A DNA stretch of 36,144 nt from Streptomyces megasporus. GTDB taxonomy: Bacteria > Actinomycetota > Actinomycetes > Streptomycetales > Streptomycetaceae. The notes beneath the pieces were generated by a model. It worked only from the letters and a program-made list of their open reading frames with translations. It ran no database searches and was not told the origin of the DNA. Location of the stretch: contig NZ_JODL01000037.1 in the NCBI RefSeq assembly GCF_000718985.1, forward strand, positions 1-36,144. Direction: 5' to 3'. Below are positions 1-7,591 of this stretch, piece by piece (position 1 is the first letter of the stretch; each line of letters begins with the position of its first letter). Both the position numbers and the translations under genes were made by a program.

Positions 1-1
1 A

Positions 2-109
2 GACATCATGCGCTGCCTCAAGCGATTCGTCGCCCGCGAGGTCTACCGCGCACTGACCACCCCAGCCACCGGACAAGTCACGCAAAACAGCCTCACCCCC
101 GCGGCTTGA
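2..109 (+). CDS. IS110-family transposase, C-terminal fragment (cut by window edge)
   Basis: Only the last 35 codons lie in the window; the reading frame is open to the left edge and ends at TGA 107-109. The readable tail contains CLKRFVAREVYRAL, which resembles the C-terminal end of IS110/IS116-type transposases, where an (I/L)RCLKR-x-(V/I)AREVY stretch closes the Tnp_20 domain. These enzymes use a DEDD catalytic domain near the N-terminus, which is outside the window, so I cannot tell whether the gene is intact. The short sequence after the stop (TTGACAACCATAGGAGCATC, 106-125) looks like the usual end of such elements, which generally lack terminal inverted repeats. Family assignment rests on a short tail and is moderate. 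Confidence 0.6.
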   Translation, partial: DIMRCLKRFVAREVYRALTTPATGQVTQNSLTPAA

Positions 110-158
110 CAACCATAGGAGCATCCGGCCGTCGAGGAGGGCGGGACGGAGACGGACG
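106..158. mobile_element. Probable right end of the IS110-type element and junction with host DNA
   Basis: The stop codon of the transposase is followed at once by TTGACAACCATAGGAGCATC, a pattern I associate with the 3' end of Streptomyces IS110-type elements. Host coding sequence (the PPOX-family gene on the other strand) ends at 159. No terminal inverted repeat is visible, as expected for this family, so the exact junction cannot be placed from this sequence alone. Confidence 0.4.
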
Positions 159-1214
159 TCAGCCGAACCAGCCGGTGAAGGGGGTCTCCTCGGCTTCCTC
201 GGCCTCCGCGCGGCGGCTGCGCGCCCTGGCCAGCACGCGCTCGGCGTGGGCCCGCCAGGCCGCCGGGTCCTTGTCGTTCGGCAGCGCGTCCCCGAGCGCC
301 GGCGTCGTCTCCTCGACCGCCCGCGCCGTGCCGACCCGCTCCGAACCGGCCCGCTCTGTGCCGACCCGCTCCGCGAGGGCGGGGACGTGCTCGCGCGCCG
401 GGCGCTCGGCCGGGCCGCGCTCGCGCGCGGCGCGCGCCGTTCCGAAGTAGTCGCCGCCCTTGCGCCGCAGGTCGTCGGCGCTCCCGTCGCGCGGCGTCCC
501 CTTGGGCGCTTTCCGCAGGTGCGGGATGTGCTTGGCGCAGTGGATGTACGCCTCCTCCACCGTCACCCGCACCCACAGCCGCGCCCGTCGTCCGGGGGCG
601 GGGTCGACCGGGATCTCGGGGTGCTCCGCCCGGATCGCCGCGTCCTCGACGACCTCGGCGCGGCCGTTGACGTGCAGGCCGATCCGGGCCTGGAAGAAGT
701 CGATCATCAGGATGCCCACGTGCGGGTTCTCCTGGATGTTGCCCAGGCTGGCGTGCACGCCGTTGCCCCGGTACTCGGGGTAGACCAGGGTGCGCTCGTC
801 GATCACGTGCAGGAATCCGGGCGGCCCGGCACGGAAGGTGTTGTCGCACTCGCCGTGCCGGTCGGCGGTGGCCAGGAAGAACATCTCCTGCTGCCCGACG
901 AACTCCCGCATCCGCTCGTTGAGGTGGTCGAGCATCTGCTCGTCGTAGAAGCGGTCGGCGCGCTCGACCGTGCCCAGCCGCCGCTGCAGCGCGTGCTCGC
1001 CGTCGCTGCCGGGCCGCACGGGCGTGAACGCCTCCGCCCGCCGGTGCTCCACCGGGCCCACGGCCCGCAGCGTCATCGTCTCGTCGGCCGGCCTGACCGC
1101 GTCCGTCACTCCCGTCACATCCGCCACGCTCGCCATCTCCGTCGCATCCATCACATCCGTCACGCCCGCCACGCCGACGCCGTGGTTCACGCGGTGCTCC
1201 ACGTCCCGTTCCAC
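159..1214 (-). CDS. Pyridoxamine 5'-phosphate oxidase-fold (FMN-binding split-barrel) protein
   Basis: The core, about residues 85-240 counted from a GTG at 1214, reads as a PPOX-type flavin split barrel: FVGQQEMFFLATADRHGECD, then YRGNGVHASLGNIQENPHVG, then FFQARIGLHVNGRAEVV. Proteins of this group bind FMN or F420 and act on small molecules; the substrate here is unknown and true PdxH activity is unlikely because PdxH end motifs are absent. The C-terminal ~110 residues are Arg/Ala/Glu-rich and look disordered. The first ~45 codons are low complexity (repeated VTDV/VTGV-like units from a degenerate 9-bp repeat around 1104-1185), so the real start could be an internal GTG or the ATG at 1076. 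The gene lies 43 bp downstream of the globin gene on the same strand and is probably co-transcribed, which suggests a shared redox role. Confidence 0.75.
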   Translation of the reverse strand: MERDVEHRVNHGVGVAGVTDVMDATEMASVADVTGVTDAVRPADETMTLRAVGPVEHRRAEAFTPVRPGSDGEHALQRRLGTVERADRFYDEQMLDHLNERMREFVGQQEMFFLATADRHGECDNTFRAGPPGFLHVIDERTLVYPEYRGNGVHASLGNIQENPHVGILMIDFFQARIGLHVNGRAEVVEDAAIRAEHPEIPVDPAPGRRARLWVRVTVEEAYIHCAKHIPHLRKAPKGTPRDGSADDLRRKGGDYFGTARAARERGPAERPAREHVPALAERVGTERAGSERVGTARAVEETTPALGDALPNDKDPAAWRAHAERVLARARSRRAEAEEAEETPFTGWFG

Positions 1215-1257
1215 TTCTCCGTCGCTCTTGGTTCCTGCCGTACCCGGTCGTCCGCCG

Positions 1258-2607
1258 TCACCGGCCGCCCGCGACGGACAGGCCCTCGAGGGAGTCGTGC
1301 CGTATGCGGTGGGAGGGAATGCCGGACCCCACCAGCGCGTCCACCCCGTTGCGGATCATCCCGGGCGGACCGGAGAGGTAGCCGTCGTACGTGTGCCACG
1401 GCCCGCACCGCCGGACGGCGTCCGGCAGTCGGCCGGTGAGACCGTTCGACGGCCCCTCGGCGACCACCGGGCGGACCGACAGCCAGGGGTGCCGTCGCTC
1501 CATCTCCCACATGGCGTCCAGGTCGTACAGGTCGTGGTCGCTGCGGGCGCCGTAGAACACCTCCACCGAACGGGCCCTGCCCTGCCGGGCCACGTCCTCC
1601 ACCAGCGCCTTGATCGGCGCGATGCCGGTGCCGCCGCCCAGACAGAGCAGGCCGTTGTCGCGGGAGTGGTCCACGGTCATCGTCCCCGCCGGGGCGCCCA
1701 GCCGCAGCACGTGGCCGGGGCGGGCGCGGTGGACGAGCGCGTTCGAGACCCAGCCCGCCGGCACGGCCTTGACGTGGAAGACCAGCAGCCCGTCCGGGCG
1801 CGGGGCGCAGGCGATGGAGTAGCTCCGCCACACCTTCGGCCACCACGGCGTCTCCACACTGGCGTACTGCCCGGCCCGGAAGGGGTAGGGGTGGTCGGGC
1901 CGCACGGTGATGACAGCGATGTCGGCGGTGCGCATCTCGTGCGAGACCACCTCCGCCTCCCACCAGGCGGGGGCGTGCCGCTCGTTCTCGGCCGCGGCGT
2001 CGATCATGATCTGGGAGATCGCGGTGTAGGCGCGCACCCAGGCGGCCTCCGTCTCCTCGTTCCAGGTCCGCGTGGCGTAGCGGGTGAGCGCGTCGATCAG
2101 GCACTCGCCGACGGCCGGGTAGTGCTCGGGTCGGGTGCCGTACTTGCGGTGGCCTCGGCCCAGGTGGGAGAGGTACTCGGTCAGGACGCGGGTGTCGTCG
2201 ATGAGCCTGGCGGAGGTCAGCAGCGCCCTGAACAGCCGGTCGCGCTGGGCGTCCATGGAGGCGGGGAAGAGATCGCGCAGCCCCGGGTACCGGACGAAGA
2301 GCAGCGCGTAGAAGTACGAGGTGACCGCCTGGGCTATCGGCTCGACCTCGTCCAGCGTGCGGCGTATCAGCTCCGCGTCGTCTTCGGGATCGAACCTGCC
2401 GTAGTCGGGGTTGGCGACGAACGGTTCCGGGGAGGGCGCGGACGCGGGACGGGAGACCGGCGAGGGCGGGGGACCGGACGGCGACGCGGTCCGCTCCTCA
2501 CTCGGAGTGTCGAACCAGTTCCACCCCCCGCCGGCGTCACGGCCCGCGGCGGCGGCTCCACCGGCCGCGCCCTGTGGAGTTCCGTTGCCCGCCGACGTAG
2601 TGGCCAT
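1258..2607 (-). CDS. Globin-FAD/NAD reductase fusion (flavohemoglobin-like)
   Basis: This 449-aa protein has a globin domain (about residues 75-210) followed by a ferredoxin-NADP reductase-type FAD and NAD module (about 215-449). Visible marks are the globin segment YFYALLFVRYPGLRDLF, the EHYPAVGECL segment with His162 as likely proximal haem ligand, the FAD motif RSYS (261-264), the NAD-binding GGGTGIAP (324-331) and SGPPGM near the end. The family (Hmp) oxidises nitric oxide to nitrate using NAD(P)H in the cytoplasm. An extra N-terminal ~75 residues, Gly/Ala/Pro/Ser-rich, is not part of standard Hmp. I chose ATG 2607 because GAGG lies about 11 nt upstream; an in-frame ATG at 2628 has no well-spaced ribosome site. 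No clear NsrR-type palindrome was seen upstream. It pairs with the PPOX-fold gene downstream. Confidence 0.85.
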   Translation of the reverse strand: MATTSAGNGTPQGAAGGAAAAGRDAGGGWNWFDTPSEERTASPSGPPPSPVSRPASAPSPEPFVANPDYGRFDPEDDAELIRRTLDEVEPIAQAVTSYFYALLFVRYPGLRDLFPASMDAQRDRLFRALLTSARLIDDTRVLTEYLSHLGRGHRKYGTRPEHYPAVGECLIDALTRYATRTWNEETEAAWVRAYTAISQIMIDAAAENERHAPAWWEAEVVSHEMRTADIAVITVRPDHPYPFRAGQYASVETPWWPKVWRSYSIACAPRPDGLLVFHVKAVPAGWVSNALVHRARPGHVLRLGAPAGTMTVDHSRDNGLLCLGGGTGIAPIKALVEDVARQGRARSVEVFYGARSDHDLYDLDAMWEMERRHPWLSVRPVVAEGPSNGLTGRLPDAVRRCGPWHTYDGYLSGPPGMIRNGVDALVGSGIPSHRIRHDSLEGLSVAGGR

Positions 2608-3323
2608 GGTCTGTCTCGCCTCGAACATCTTCCGATCGGTCCGGTCGCTCACCGAAGGAGGAAAGCGCCCGTAGTGGAGACTCCGTGTCATCGGCCGCGG
2701 ATTCCCGCGAGCGGCGATGTGAACTCGACCATACCGGCGCTCCGTCCATGCACAAGTCCCGACCACGACTCCACGGAATTTCCCGACTCCGCCACCCGTC
2801 GGACACACGTGGCCGTCCTCTCCGACGCCCCGCCCACCGTCCCCGACAGGCCCGCGGAGCAGGGAAGTCGGCCCTCCCGTCGGCCCGATGGCGGAGACCG
2901 GACCGGCGGGGGAGACGGACGGTGCGCACGGCGGCCGGTAAGCCCACGCGTCCCACCCGAGCACATCCCGCAAGCCACCCGACGCCAACCGCTCACATTT
3001 CCGGTGCGCGATCTTCACTTTCCCGGATGGCGTATCCGGTGGTACGGGAGAAACCCGGGGGATCGCCCCGTCCGCGCCGTCCCTCACGGGCCGCTCCCTT
3101 TCTCCCACGGCTCCCTTGCTCAGCCCGCTACTTGACGGCCCGGTACCTGACGACCCACTACCTGACGGCCCGGTGCTCGACGACCCCTCGTCGTTCGTTC
3201 TCTCCGCCATTCGTCCCCGGCCGCGTCCCCGGCCGTCCACGTCACCGGTTCCGCCGCGCGCCTCGGACGCGGCGGGGTAAACGGGTGGCCGTCCCACCGC
3301 CCGGTCGGCCATCCTGGTCTTCC
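2608..3323. other. Intergenic region between divergent globin and GNAT genes
   Basis: About 700 bp separate the two divergent starts. Long frames run through it on both strands but their translations are low-complexity and match nothing I recognise, so I treat it as non-coding. It holds a 4 x 15 bp imperfect tandem repeat (3129-3188) and presumably both promoters. I saw no convincing -10/-35 pair and no dyad of the kind expected for NsrR or DevR. Confidence 0.5.
3129..3188. repeat. Four imperfect 15-bp tandem repeats
   Basis: The units TACTTGACGGCCCGG, TACCTGACGACCCAC, TACCTGACGGCCCGG and TGCTCGACGACCCCT follow each other without gaps. The first and third differ at one base. Because 15 is a multiple of three, any frame through it gives a 5-residue repeat; on the minus strand this is a Ser/Gly/Thr/Pro repeat. 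There is no other sign that it is translated. Confidence 0.7.
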
Positions 3324-4241
3324 GTGACATCCTCCGCACCGTCATCACCGCTCTCGTCCCCGCCGCCTCCCCACCCTCCGGTCGTCCGTCGCCTCACCCT
3401 CGACGACCTGCCGGCCTGCCTCGACCTCGCCGCCGACCGAGGCTGGGCCCGCGAGGAACACAAGTGGCGGCTGCTGCTGACCGCCGGGCAGGGCCACGGC
3501 ATCGACGACCCCCGGGGCGGCCTGATCGGCGCCTTCGTCCTCACCACCTACGGCCCCTTGGACGGCGACCCCGGAGGCAGGCCCTCCGCCTGCGTCTCCA
3601 TGGTGCTGGTCGCCGCGCGTCACGCCCGCCGCGGCCTGGGCCTGGGCCTGATGCGGCACGCGCTGGAGGAGGCGGGCGACGCCACCGTCTTCCTCTTCGC
3701 CACCGACCTCGGCCGCCCCCTCTACGAACGGCTCGGCTTCACCGCCCTCGCCCCCGCCGACATGTTCACCGGTCGCTTCGCCTGCTCCTGCGCCGAGGAC
3801 CACACCGCCGCCGTCCCCGTACGCGACGCCACCGCGGCCGACCTGCCCGCCCTACGGGCCCTGGACGCCACCGTCTTCGGCGCCGACCGCACCCACCTCC
3901 TCGCCCGTCTCCCCTCCTTCGCCGACCGCATCGCCGTCGCCGCCACCGACACGGAGCTCACCGGTTTCGCCGCCGCCTGGCCGACCGAGGGCGCCACCGT
4001 GATCGGTCCGGTCGTCGCCGAGGACGAGACCACCGCACGGGCGCTGATCGCCCACCTGGCCTCGCGCGTCGAGGGCCCGATCCGCTTCGACACCTACGCC
4101 CACCACCGGGAGTTGGCCACCTGGCTGCGCGCCCACGGACTCGACGGCCGCTTCCTGGCCACCCTGATGGTCCACGGCACCCCGGACGTCCCCTGCGACA
4201 CCGGCCGCGTCTTCGCCCCGTACTCGGTGGCGCTGGGCTGA
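3324..4241 (+). CDS. GNAT N-acetyltransferase with two GNAT-type domains
   Basis: The product (305 aa from GTG 3324) has an N-terminal acetyl-CoA-binding GNAT domain: VVRRLTLDDLPACLDLAADR opens it, ARHARRGLGLGLMRHAL is motif A (R-x-x-G-x-G type), and LYERLGF is the usual motif B. A second, diverged domain follows from about residue 155 (VRDATAADLPALRALDATVFG to the end) and closes with FAPYSVALG, as in proteins with an Acetyltransf_18 C-terminal domain. The acceptor is unknown. The start is uncertain: neither GTG 3324 nor GTG 3285 has a strong Shine-Dalgarno sequence, and the open frame extends further left only through low-complexity sequence. It converges with the serine hydrolase gene and ends just before a strong hairpin. 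Confidence 0.8.
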   Translation: MTSSAPSSPLSSPPPPHPPVVRRLTLDDLPACLDLAADRGWAREEHKWRLLLTAGQGHGIDDPRGGLIGAFVLTTYGPLDGDPGGRPSACVSMVLVAARHARRGLGLGLMRHALEEAGDATVFLFATDLGRPLYERLGFTALAPADMFTGRFACSCAEDHTAAVPVRDATAADLPALRALDATVFGADRTHLLARLPSFADRIAVAATDTELTGFAAAWPTEGATVIGPVVAEDETTARALIAHLASRVEGPIRFDTYAHHRELATWLRAHGLDGRFLATLMVHGTPDVPCDTGRVFAPYSVALG

Positions 4242-4245
4242 CGGC

Positions 4246-4284
4246 CCGCCCGACGCCCCCGAGGGTTCCGGGGGCGTCGGGCGG
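4246..4284. terminator. Bidirectional hairpin terminator between convergent genes
   Basis: A perfect 15-bp stem, CCGCCCGACGCCCCC at 4246-4260 and its complement at 4270-4284, encloses a 9-nt loop. It starts 5 bp after the GNAT stop and ends 16 bp before the end of the serine hydrolase gene on the other strand. There is no T-run, which is usual for GC-rich actinomycete terminators. Confidence 0.8.
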
Positions 4285-4300
4285 CACGGGGCGCGGGACG

Positions 4301-5704
4301 TCAGTCCGCGCGCCAGCCCTCCGGATCGACACCGCCCGGCACCGGGGCCTCGGGGTCGTACGGGCGACGGGTGAAGACGAACGTCCCCACATCGAGGTGG
4401 TCGGCCGTGCCGTCCGCACGGCGCACCACCCGCAGCGTCTCACCCGCGTAGTAGCCGTCCAGCCCCGTCCAGGTGCCGTCCTCCTCCGGCCGGAACCGGG
4501 AGCCCCGGCCCCCGCCTCCCACCGCGCCCAACTCCAACGCACGCCCCTCGCGCAGCCGCAGCACGAACGCCGACGGCCCCCAGTACCAGGTGCCGGTCAG
4601 CTCCAGCAGCCGTGGATCGGCCTCGGACCGCGGACGCCACGGCTCGGGGAAGGACGGCTCGCGCTCGGCCACGATCTCCAGCAGATCGGCCGCCAGGCCC
4701 CCCACCGGCACCCCCGACGTCGCGTTGACCAGTGCCACGCTCGCCAACCGATCCTCCGGAGCCGTCCACACGGCGGCCAGGAACCCCGGCATCGACCCGG
4801 TGTGCCCGGACAGCAACCGCCCGCCGGACCGGGCCAGTTGCAGCCCCAGCCCGTACGCCTGGTCCCAGGCGTCCGCCTCCGGGGCCACCGCCGGGGCCCG
4901 CATCTCGGCCAGGCTCTCCGCGGCGAGCACCCGTTCGTCGCCCGCCGTCAGGAACACCGCGTAGCGGCACAGGTCCTCGGCCGTCGACCAGAGCTGCCCG
5001 GCGGGCGCCATCAGCCCCGTCTCGGCGGCCGGTTCGGGCTGCGTCACGTCCGCCCACGGGTGCACGGCCCACCCGCGGGCGTACGGTTCCACGGGCAGCG
5101 TCGTCGTGCGGCGCATGCCCAGCGGCCCGAGCACCTCCTCGCGCAGCACGTCGCTCCACGGCGCCCCGCGCAGCCGCTCCACGAGGGAGCCCAGGAGCGC
5201 GTACCCGAGGTTGGAGTAGTGGTGCCGCCGCCCCGTCGGGTGCCGCAGCGGCCGCTCGCCGAAGAGGTCGCCCGGCTCGGGCCTCAACCCACCGGGGGTC
5301 CGCTCCCACCAGGGACCGCGCGGCTCCGCGGCCAGGCCGGAGGAGTGGGAGAGCACCTGGGCGATCGTCGCCCCGGCCAACGCCGGACCCGCGTCCGCGG
5401 GCACGTCCAGGTGCTTGCCGAGCGGATCGGCGAGGTCCAGCAGCCCCTCGTCGCGCAGCCGCATCACCAGCACGGCGACGAACGTCTTGGTGATCGACCC
5501 GATCCGGTACTGGGTGTCCGTGGTCGGCGGTTCGCCGTCCACATCGCCGCGCGCCCCGGCCCACACGGCCTTCCCGTCCCGCACCACGGCCCCGACCACC
5601 GAGGGCACCCGACCCTCGGCCTGTGCGCGGGCCAGCCTGTGGAGGAGGGCGCGACGGGTCTCGGGCAGCGGCTCCGCGTCCGGTTCTCCGTTGTCTGTGA
5701 TCAT
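4301..5704 (-). CDS. Beta-lactamase-family serine hydrolase (class C/esterase type)
   Basis: This 467-aa protein carries the three motifs of the serine beta-lactamase/penicillin-binding esterase fold: S70-I-T-K73 (nucleophile and general base), Y163-S-N165, and H301-T-G303 in place of KTG. Such enzymes are esterases, D-aminopeptidases or carboxypeptidase-like hydrolases; substrate cannot be told. The catalytic domain ends near residue 345, followed by a ~110-residue beta-rich domain (YWGPSAFVLRL region) of the kind often appended to this family. No signal peptide is visible from ATG 5704, so the protein is probably cytoplasmic. I chose this start because GGAAGG lies about 10 nt upstream and the homologous part starts shortly after; the frame stays open upstream without family similarity. 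It diverges from the fusion-protein gene at 5883. Confidence 0.85.
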   Translation of the reverse strand: MITDNGEPDAEPLPETRRALLHRLARAQAEGRVPSVVGAVVRDGKAVWAGARGDVDGEPPTTDTQYRIGSITKTFVAVLVMRLRDEGLLDLADPLGKHLDVPADAGPALAGATIAQVLSHSSGLAAEPRGPWWERTPGGLRPEPGDLFGERPLRHPTGRRHHYSNLGYALLGSLVERLRGAPWSDVLREEVLGPLGMRRTTTLPVEPYARGWAVHPWADVTQPEPAAETGLMAPAGQLWSTAEDLCRYAVFLTAGDERVLAAESLAEMRAPAVAPEADAWDQAYGLGLQLARSGGRLLSGHTGSMPGFLAAVWTAPEDRLASVALVNATSGVPVGGLAADLLEIVAEREPSFPEPWRPRSEADPRLLELTGTWYWGPSAFVLRLREGRALELGAVGGGGRGSRFRPEEDGTWTGLDGYYAGETLRVVRRADGTADHLDVGTFVFTRRPYDPEAPVPGGVDPEGWRAD

Positions 5705-5882
5705 GTGACCACCCTTCCCGATCACGCCCGCGGACGCCGGCCTTTTCCACCGCGTCACCCGAGGTGGACGGGCGCCCCTTCGCACGCTTTCACGTCGTTC
5801 GTTCGTGTCTCCACATGTTTCGTCTCGTTCTCCCTGTGAGGGGCGGGGCCATTGGGGTGACGCCCGATCGGAGGAGAAGACG

Positions 5883-6890
5883 ATGGTGGACGAAACCGTC
5901 CTGTTGGAGTCGAGGGCACTGCGCGAGAGCGTGTCGGACCGCACGGAGGCACTCGACAAGATCAAGGCCCTCTCCGTCCTACCGGACGGACTCCACGTGA
6001 CGACGCAGATGGTGGCGGACTACTTCGAGGTGGGCATCGAAGCCGTCAAGTCTCTGGTGAAGGACCACCGGGAGGAACTCCAGGCCAATGGATACCGGCT
6101 GTTGACGGGGTCCGCACTGAGGTCCTTCAAGGACCTCTGTGGGCTGAGTCCCCAGGCCCGCTCTGTGGGTATCTTCTCGCGGCGTGCCGTCCTCAACGTC
6201 GCGATGCTGCTGCGCGACAGCATCGTCGCACGTCAGGTGCGCTCTTACCTGTTGGACGCCGAGCGGAAAACTTATCCACAGCCTGTGGACGACCTGGTGC
6301 GCGCCCGCGTGGACATCGACCTCGCCGCCTTGGACGACCGCATCGCCCGCATCAGCGCCGAGACCGCGAGCAGGATCATCGGTCGGACGGTCGTCCCCAT
6401 GCTGAACCAGCTCGTCCGGGCCTCCGGTGAGCAACACCGCGAGCTGCTCGAAATCCGCGAGGACCTCGAACGTGTCAAAAGCACCCTCCGTGAAAGGGGG
6501 GCCGGGAGGACGGTGCCGGCCGTGGACGTCATGGACCGGCGCGCGTTCGAGGACCACGTGGCCGAGCTGTGCCGCCGCGACGGGTGCGCCGTCACCGACA
6601 CCGGCGGCAGCGGCCCGAGCACGGACCTCGTCGGCCACACCGCCGACGGGCGGCGGTTGATGGTGCGGTGTGAGCACTCCGGGTCGGAACGGACCGTGCG
6701 GAGCGAGGAGATGCGGGAGTTCATCGGAGCGGCGAAGGACGAGCACGGGGCGGAAGTGGCCCTGTTCGTCGCCACGTCCGCGTTCACCCCCGCCGCGCTG
6801 GACCTCGCCACCCGCCACGGTGTCACCGCCGTGCACCGCGCGCTGCTGGAGGCGTGGAGCACCGGGACGGTGCTCCAGGTGCTGCGCTGA
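5883..6890 (+). CDS. Antirepressor-like DNA-binding domain fused to Mrr-like PD-(D/E)xK domain
   Basis: The 335-aa product has three parts. Residues about 32-130 (LHVTTQMVADYFEVGIEAV to VARQVRSYLLDAE) resemble a domain of phage antirepressor/Rha-like proteins, probably DNA binding. Residues about 140-210 look helical with coiled-coil character (REDLERVKSTLRERG). Residues about 214-335 resemble the Mrr-type restriction endonuclease fold: FEDHVAELCRRDG, Asp248 in STDLVG, the strand LMVRCEHSG, then ALFVATSAFTPAALDLATRHGV. In active Mrr nucleases the last strand carries Q/E-x-K; here it reads R262-C-E264, so the catalytic lysine appears lost and cleavage activity is doubtful. Start ATG 5883 has GGAGGAG 6-12 nt upstream. 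It stands alone, followed by a strong terminator. A role as a regulator or a decayed defence nuclease are both possible. Confidence 0.75.
   Translation: MVDETVLLESRALRESVSDRTEALDKIKALSVLPDGLHVTTQMVADYFEVGIEAVKSLVKDHREELQANGYRLLTGSALRSFKDLCGLSPQARSVGIFSRRAVLNVAMLLRDSIVARQVRSYLLDAERKTYPQPVDDLVRARVDIDLAALDDRIARISAETASRIIGRTVVPMLNQLVRASGEQHRELLEIREDLERVKSTLRERGAGRTVPAVDVMDRRAFEDHVAELCRRDGCAVTDTGGSGPSTDLVGHTADGRRLMVRCEHSGSERTVRSEEMREFIGAAKDEHGAEVALFVATSAFTPAALDLATRHGVTAVHRALLEAWSTGTVLQVLR
6272..6292. other. Head-to-head pair of DnaA-box 9-mers inside a coding sequence
   Basis: TTATCCACA (6272-6280) and, on the other strand, TCGTCCACA (6284-6292) face each other across 3 bp. Both fit the Streptomyces DnaA-box consensus (T/C)(T/C)(G/A/C)TCCACA. 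They lie within codons 130-137 of the fusion-protein gene. Binding is inferred from sequence only. Confidence 0.5.
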
Positions 6891-6907
6891 CGGCCGACCC
6901 GCACGCG

Positions 6908-6953
6908 GCAAAGGCCCGAAGTCGCAAAGCGAAGTTGCGGCTTCGGGCCTTGC
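6908..6953 (+). terminator. Strong hairpin terminator after the fusion-protein gene
   Basis: Arms 6908-6927 and 6935-6953 pair over about 19 bp with one bulged A and one G-T pair, around the 7-nt loop AGCGAAG. It begins 18 bp past the stop codon. No T-run follows. It isolates this gene from the VOC gene downstream. Confidence 0.8.
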
Positions 6954-7132
6954 GCAGTCTAGCGGCGATCGGACCATCGAGGCGCCGATTCGAACCTCAC
7001 GTGCGAGGCGGCTCGGTACGGGGAGGGGTCCCCGGGTCACCCGTGATCGTCGCCCTGCGCCGACCCCACCGGGCCCGGCGGACGTCCGATTCCTTCAAGA
7101 CCGGCGGCGGGGCCGCCGCCCACCATGGCGGC

Positions 7133-7591
7133 ATGGCACCTCGATTCGACCTCATCGGTCTTGTCGTCACCGACCTGGCCGCCTCGCTCGCGTTCTACCG
7201 CCGCCTCGGGCTCGACGTCCCCGCCGACGCCGACGGCCTGCCCCACGTGGAGGCCCGCCTGCCGGGCGGGCTCCGCCTCGCCTGGGACACCGTCGAAACG
7301 GTCCGCTCCTACGACCCCGACTGGACCCCGCCCCGGGGCGGTGAGCGTGTCGGCCTGGCCTTCCGCTGCGACGACCCGGCCGCCGTGGACAAGCAGTACG
7401 CCGAACTCGTCCAAGCCGGGCACACCGGGTACAAGGAGCCCTGGGACGCCGACTGGGGACAGCGCTACGCCATCGTCCTGGACCCCGACGGCAACTCGGT
7501 CTCCCTCTTCGCCCCCTTGTCCGAGGAGCGGTCCGACAGGAGCGCCGAGAGCCGAACCCCCGTCAACTCCCTTACCTCACGGGAGAAGTGA
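7133..7591 (+). CDS. VOC (glyoxalase/bleomycin-resistance) family protein
   Basis: A 152-aa single VOC unit pair: FDLIGLVVTDLAASLAFYRRLGL opens the first beta-alpha-beta-beta-beta module and YAIVLDPDGNSVSLFAP closes the second. The family covers lyases, dioxygenases and antibiotic-binding proteins. The usual metal-ligand glutamate after DPDGN (often N-x-V-E-L) is replaced by serine here, so a metal-dependent reaction is questionable and a binding role possible. Start ATG 7133 fits the domain edge but has no clear Shine-Dalgarno sequence. The last ~40 codons overlap the end of the AraC gene on the opposite strand (7465-7591); the tail after LFAPLSEE is not part of the fold. Confidence 0.8.
   Translation: MAPRFDLIGLVVTDLAASLAFYRRLGLDVPADADGLPHVEARLPGGLRLAWDTVETVRSYDPDWTPPRGGERVGLAFRCDDPAAVDKQYAELVQAGHTGYKEPWDADWGQRYAIVLDPDGNSVSLFAPLSEERSDRSAESRTPVNSLTSREK

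Noticed and set aside
2685..3323. Upstream extension of the GNAT frame to 2685
   Set aside because: The translation is Arg/Pro/Ser-rich low complexity with no family similarity; it overlaps the divergent promoter region.
5780..5800. A parS-like TTTCACGTCG
   Set aside because: Only half of the dyad is present; the other half does not match.
6975..7020. tRNA-like T-arm (GGTTCGAATC on the minus strand)
   Set aside because: The flanking bases do not form a T stem, and no acceptor or anticodon arm can be folded around it.
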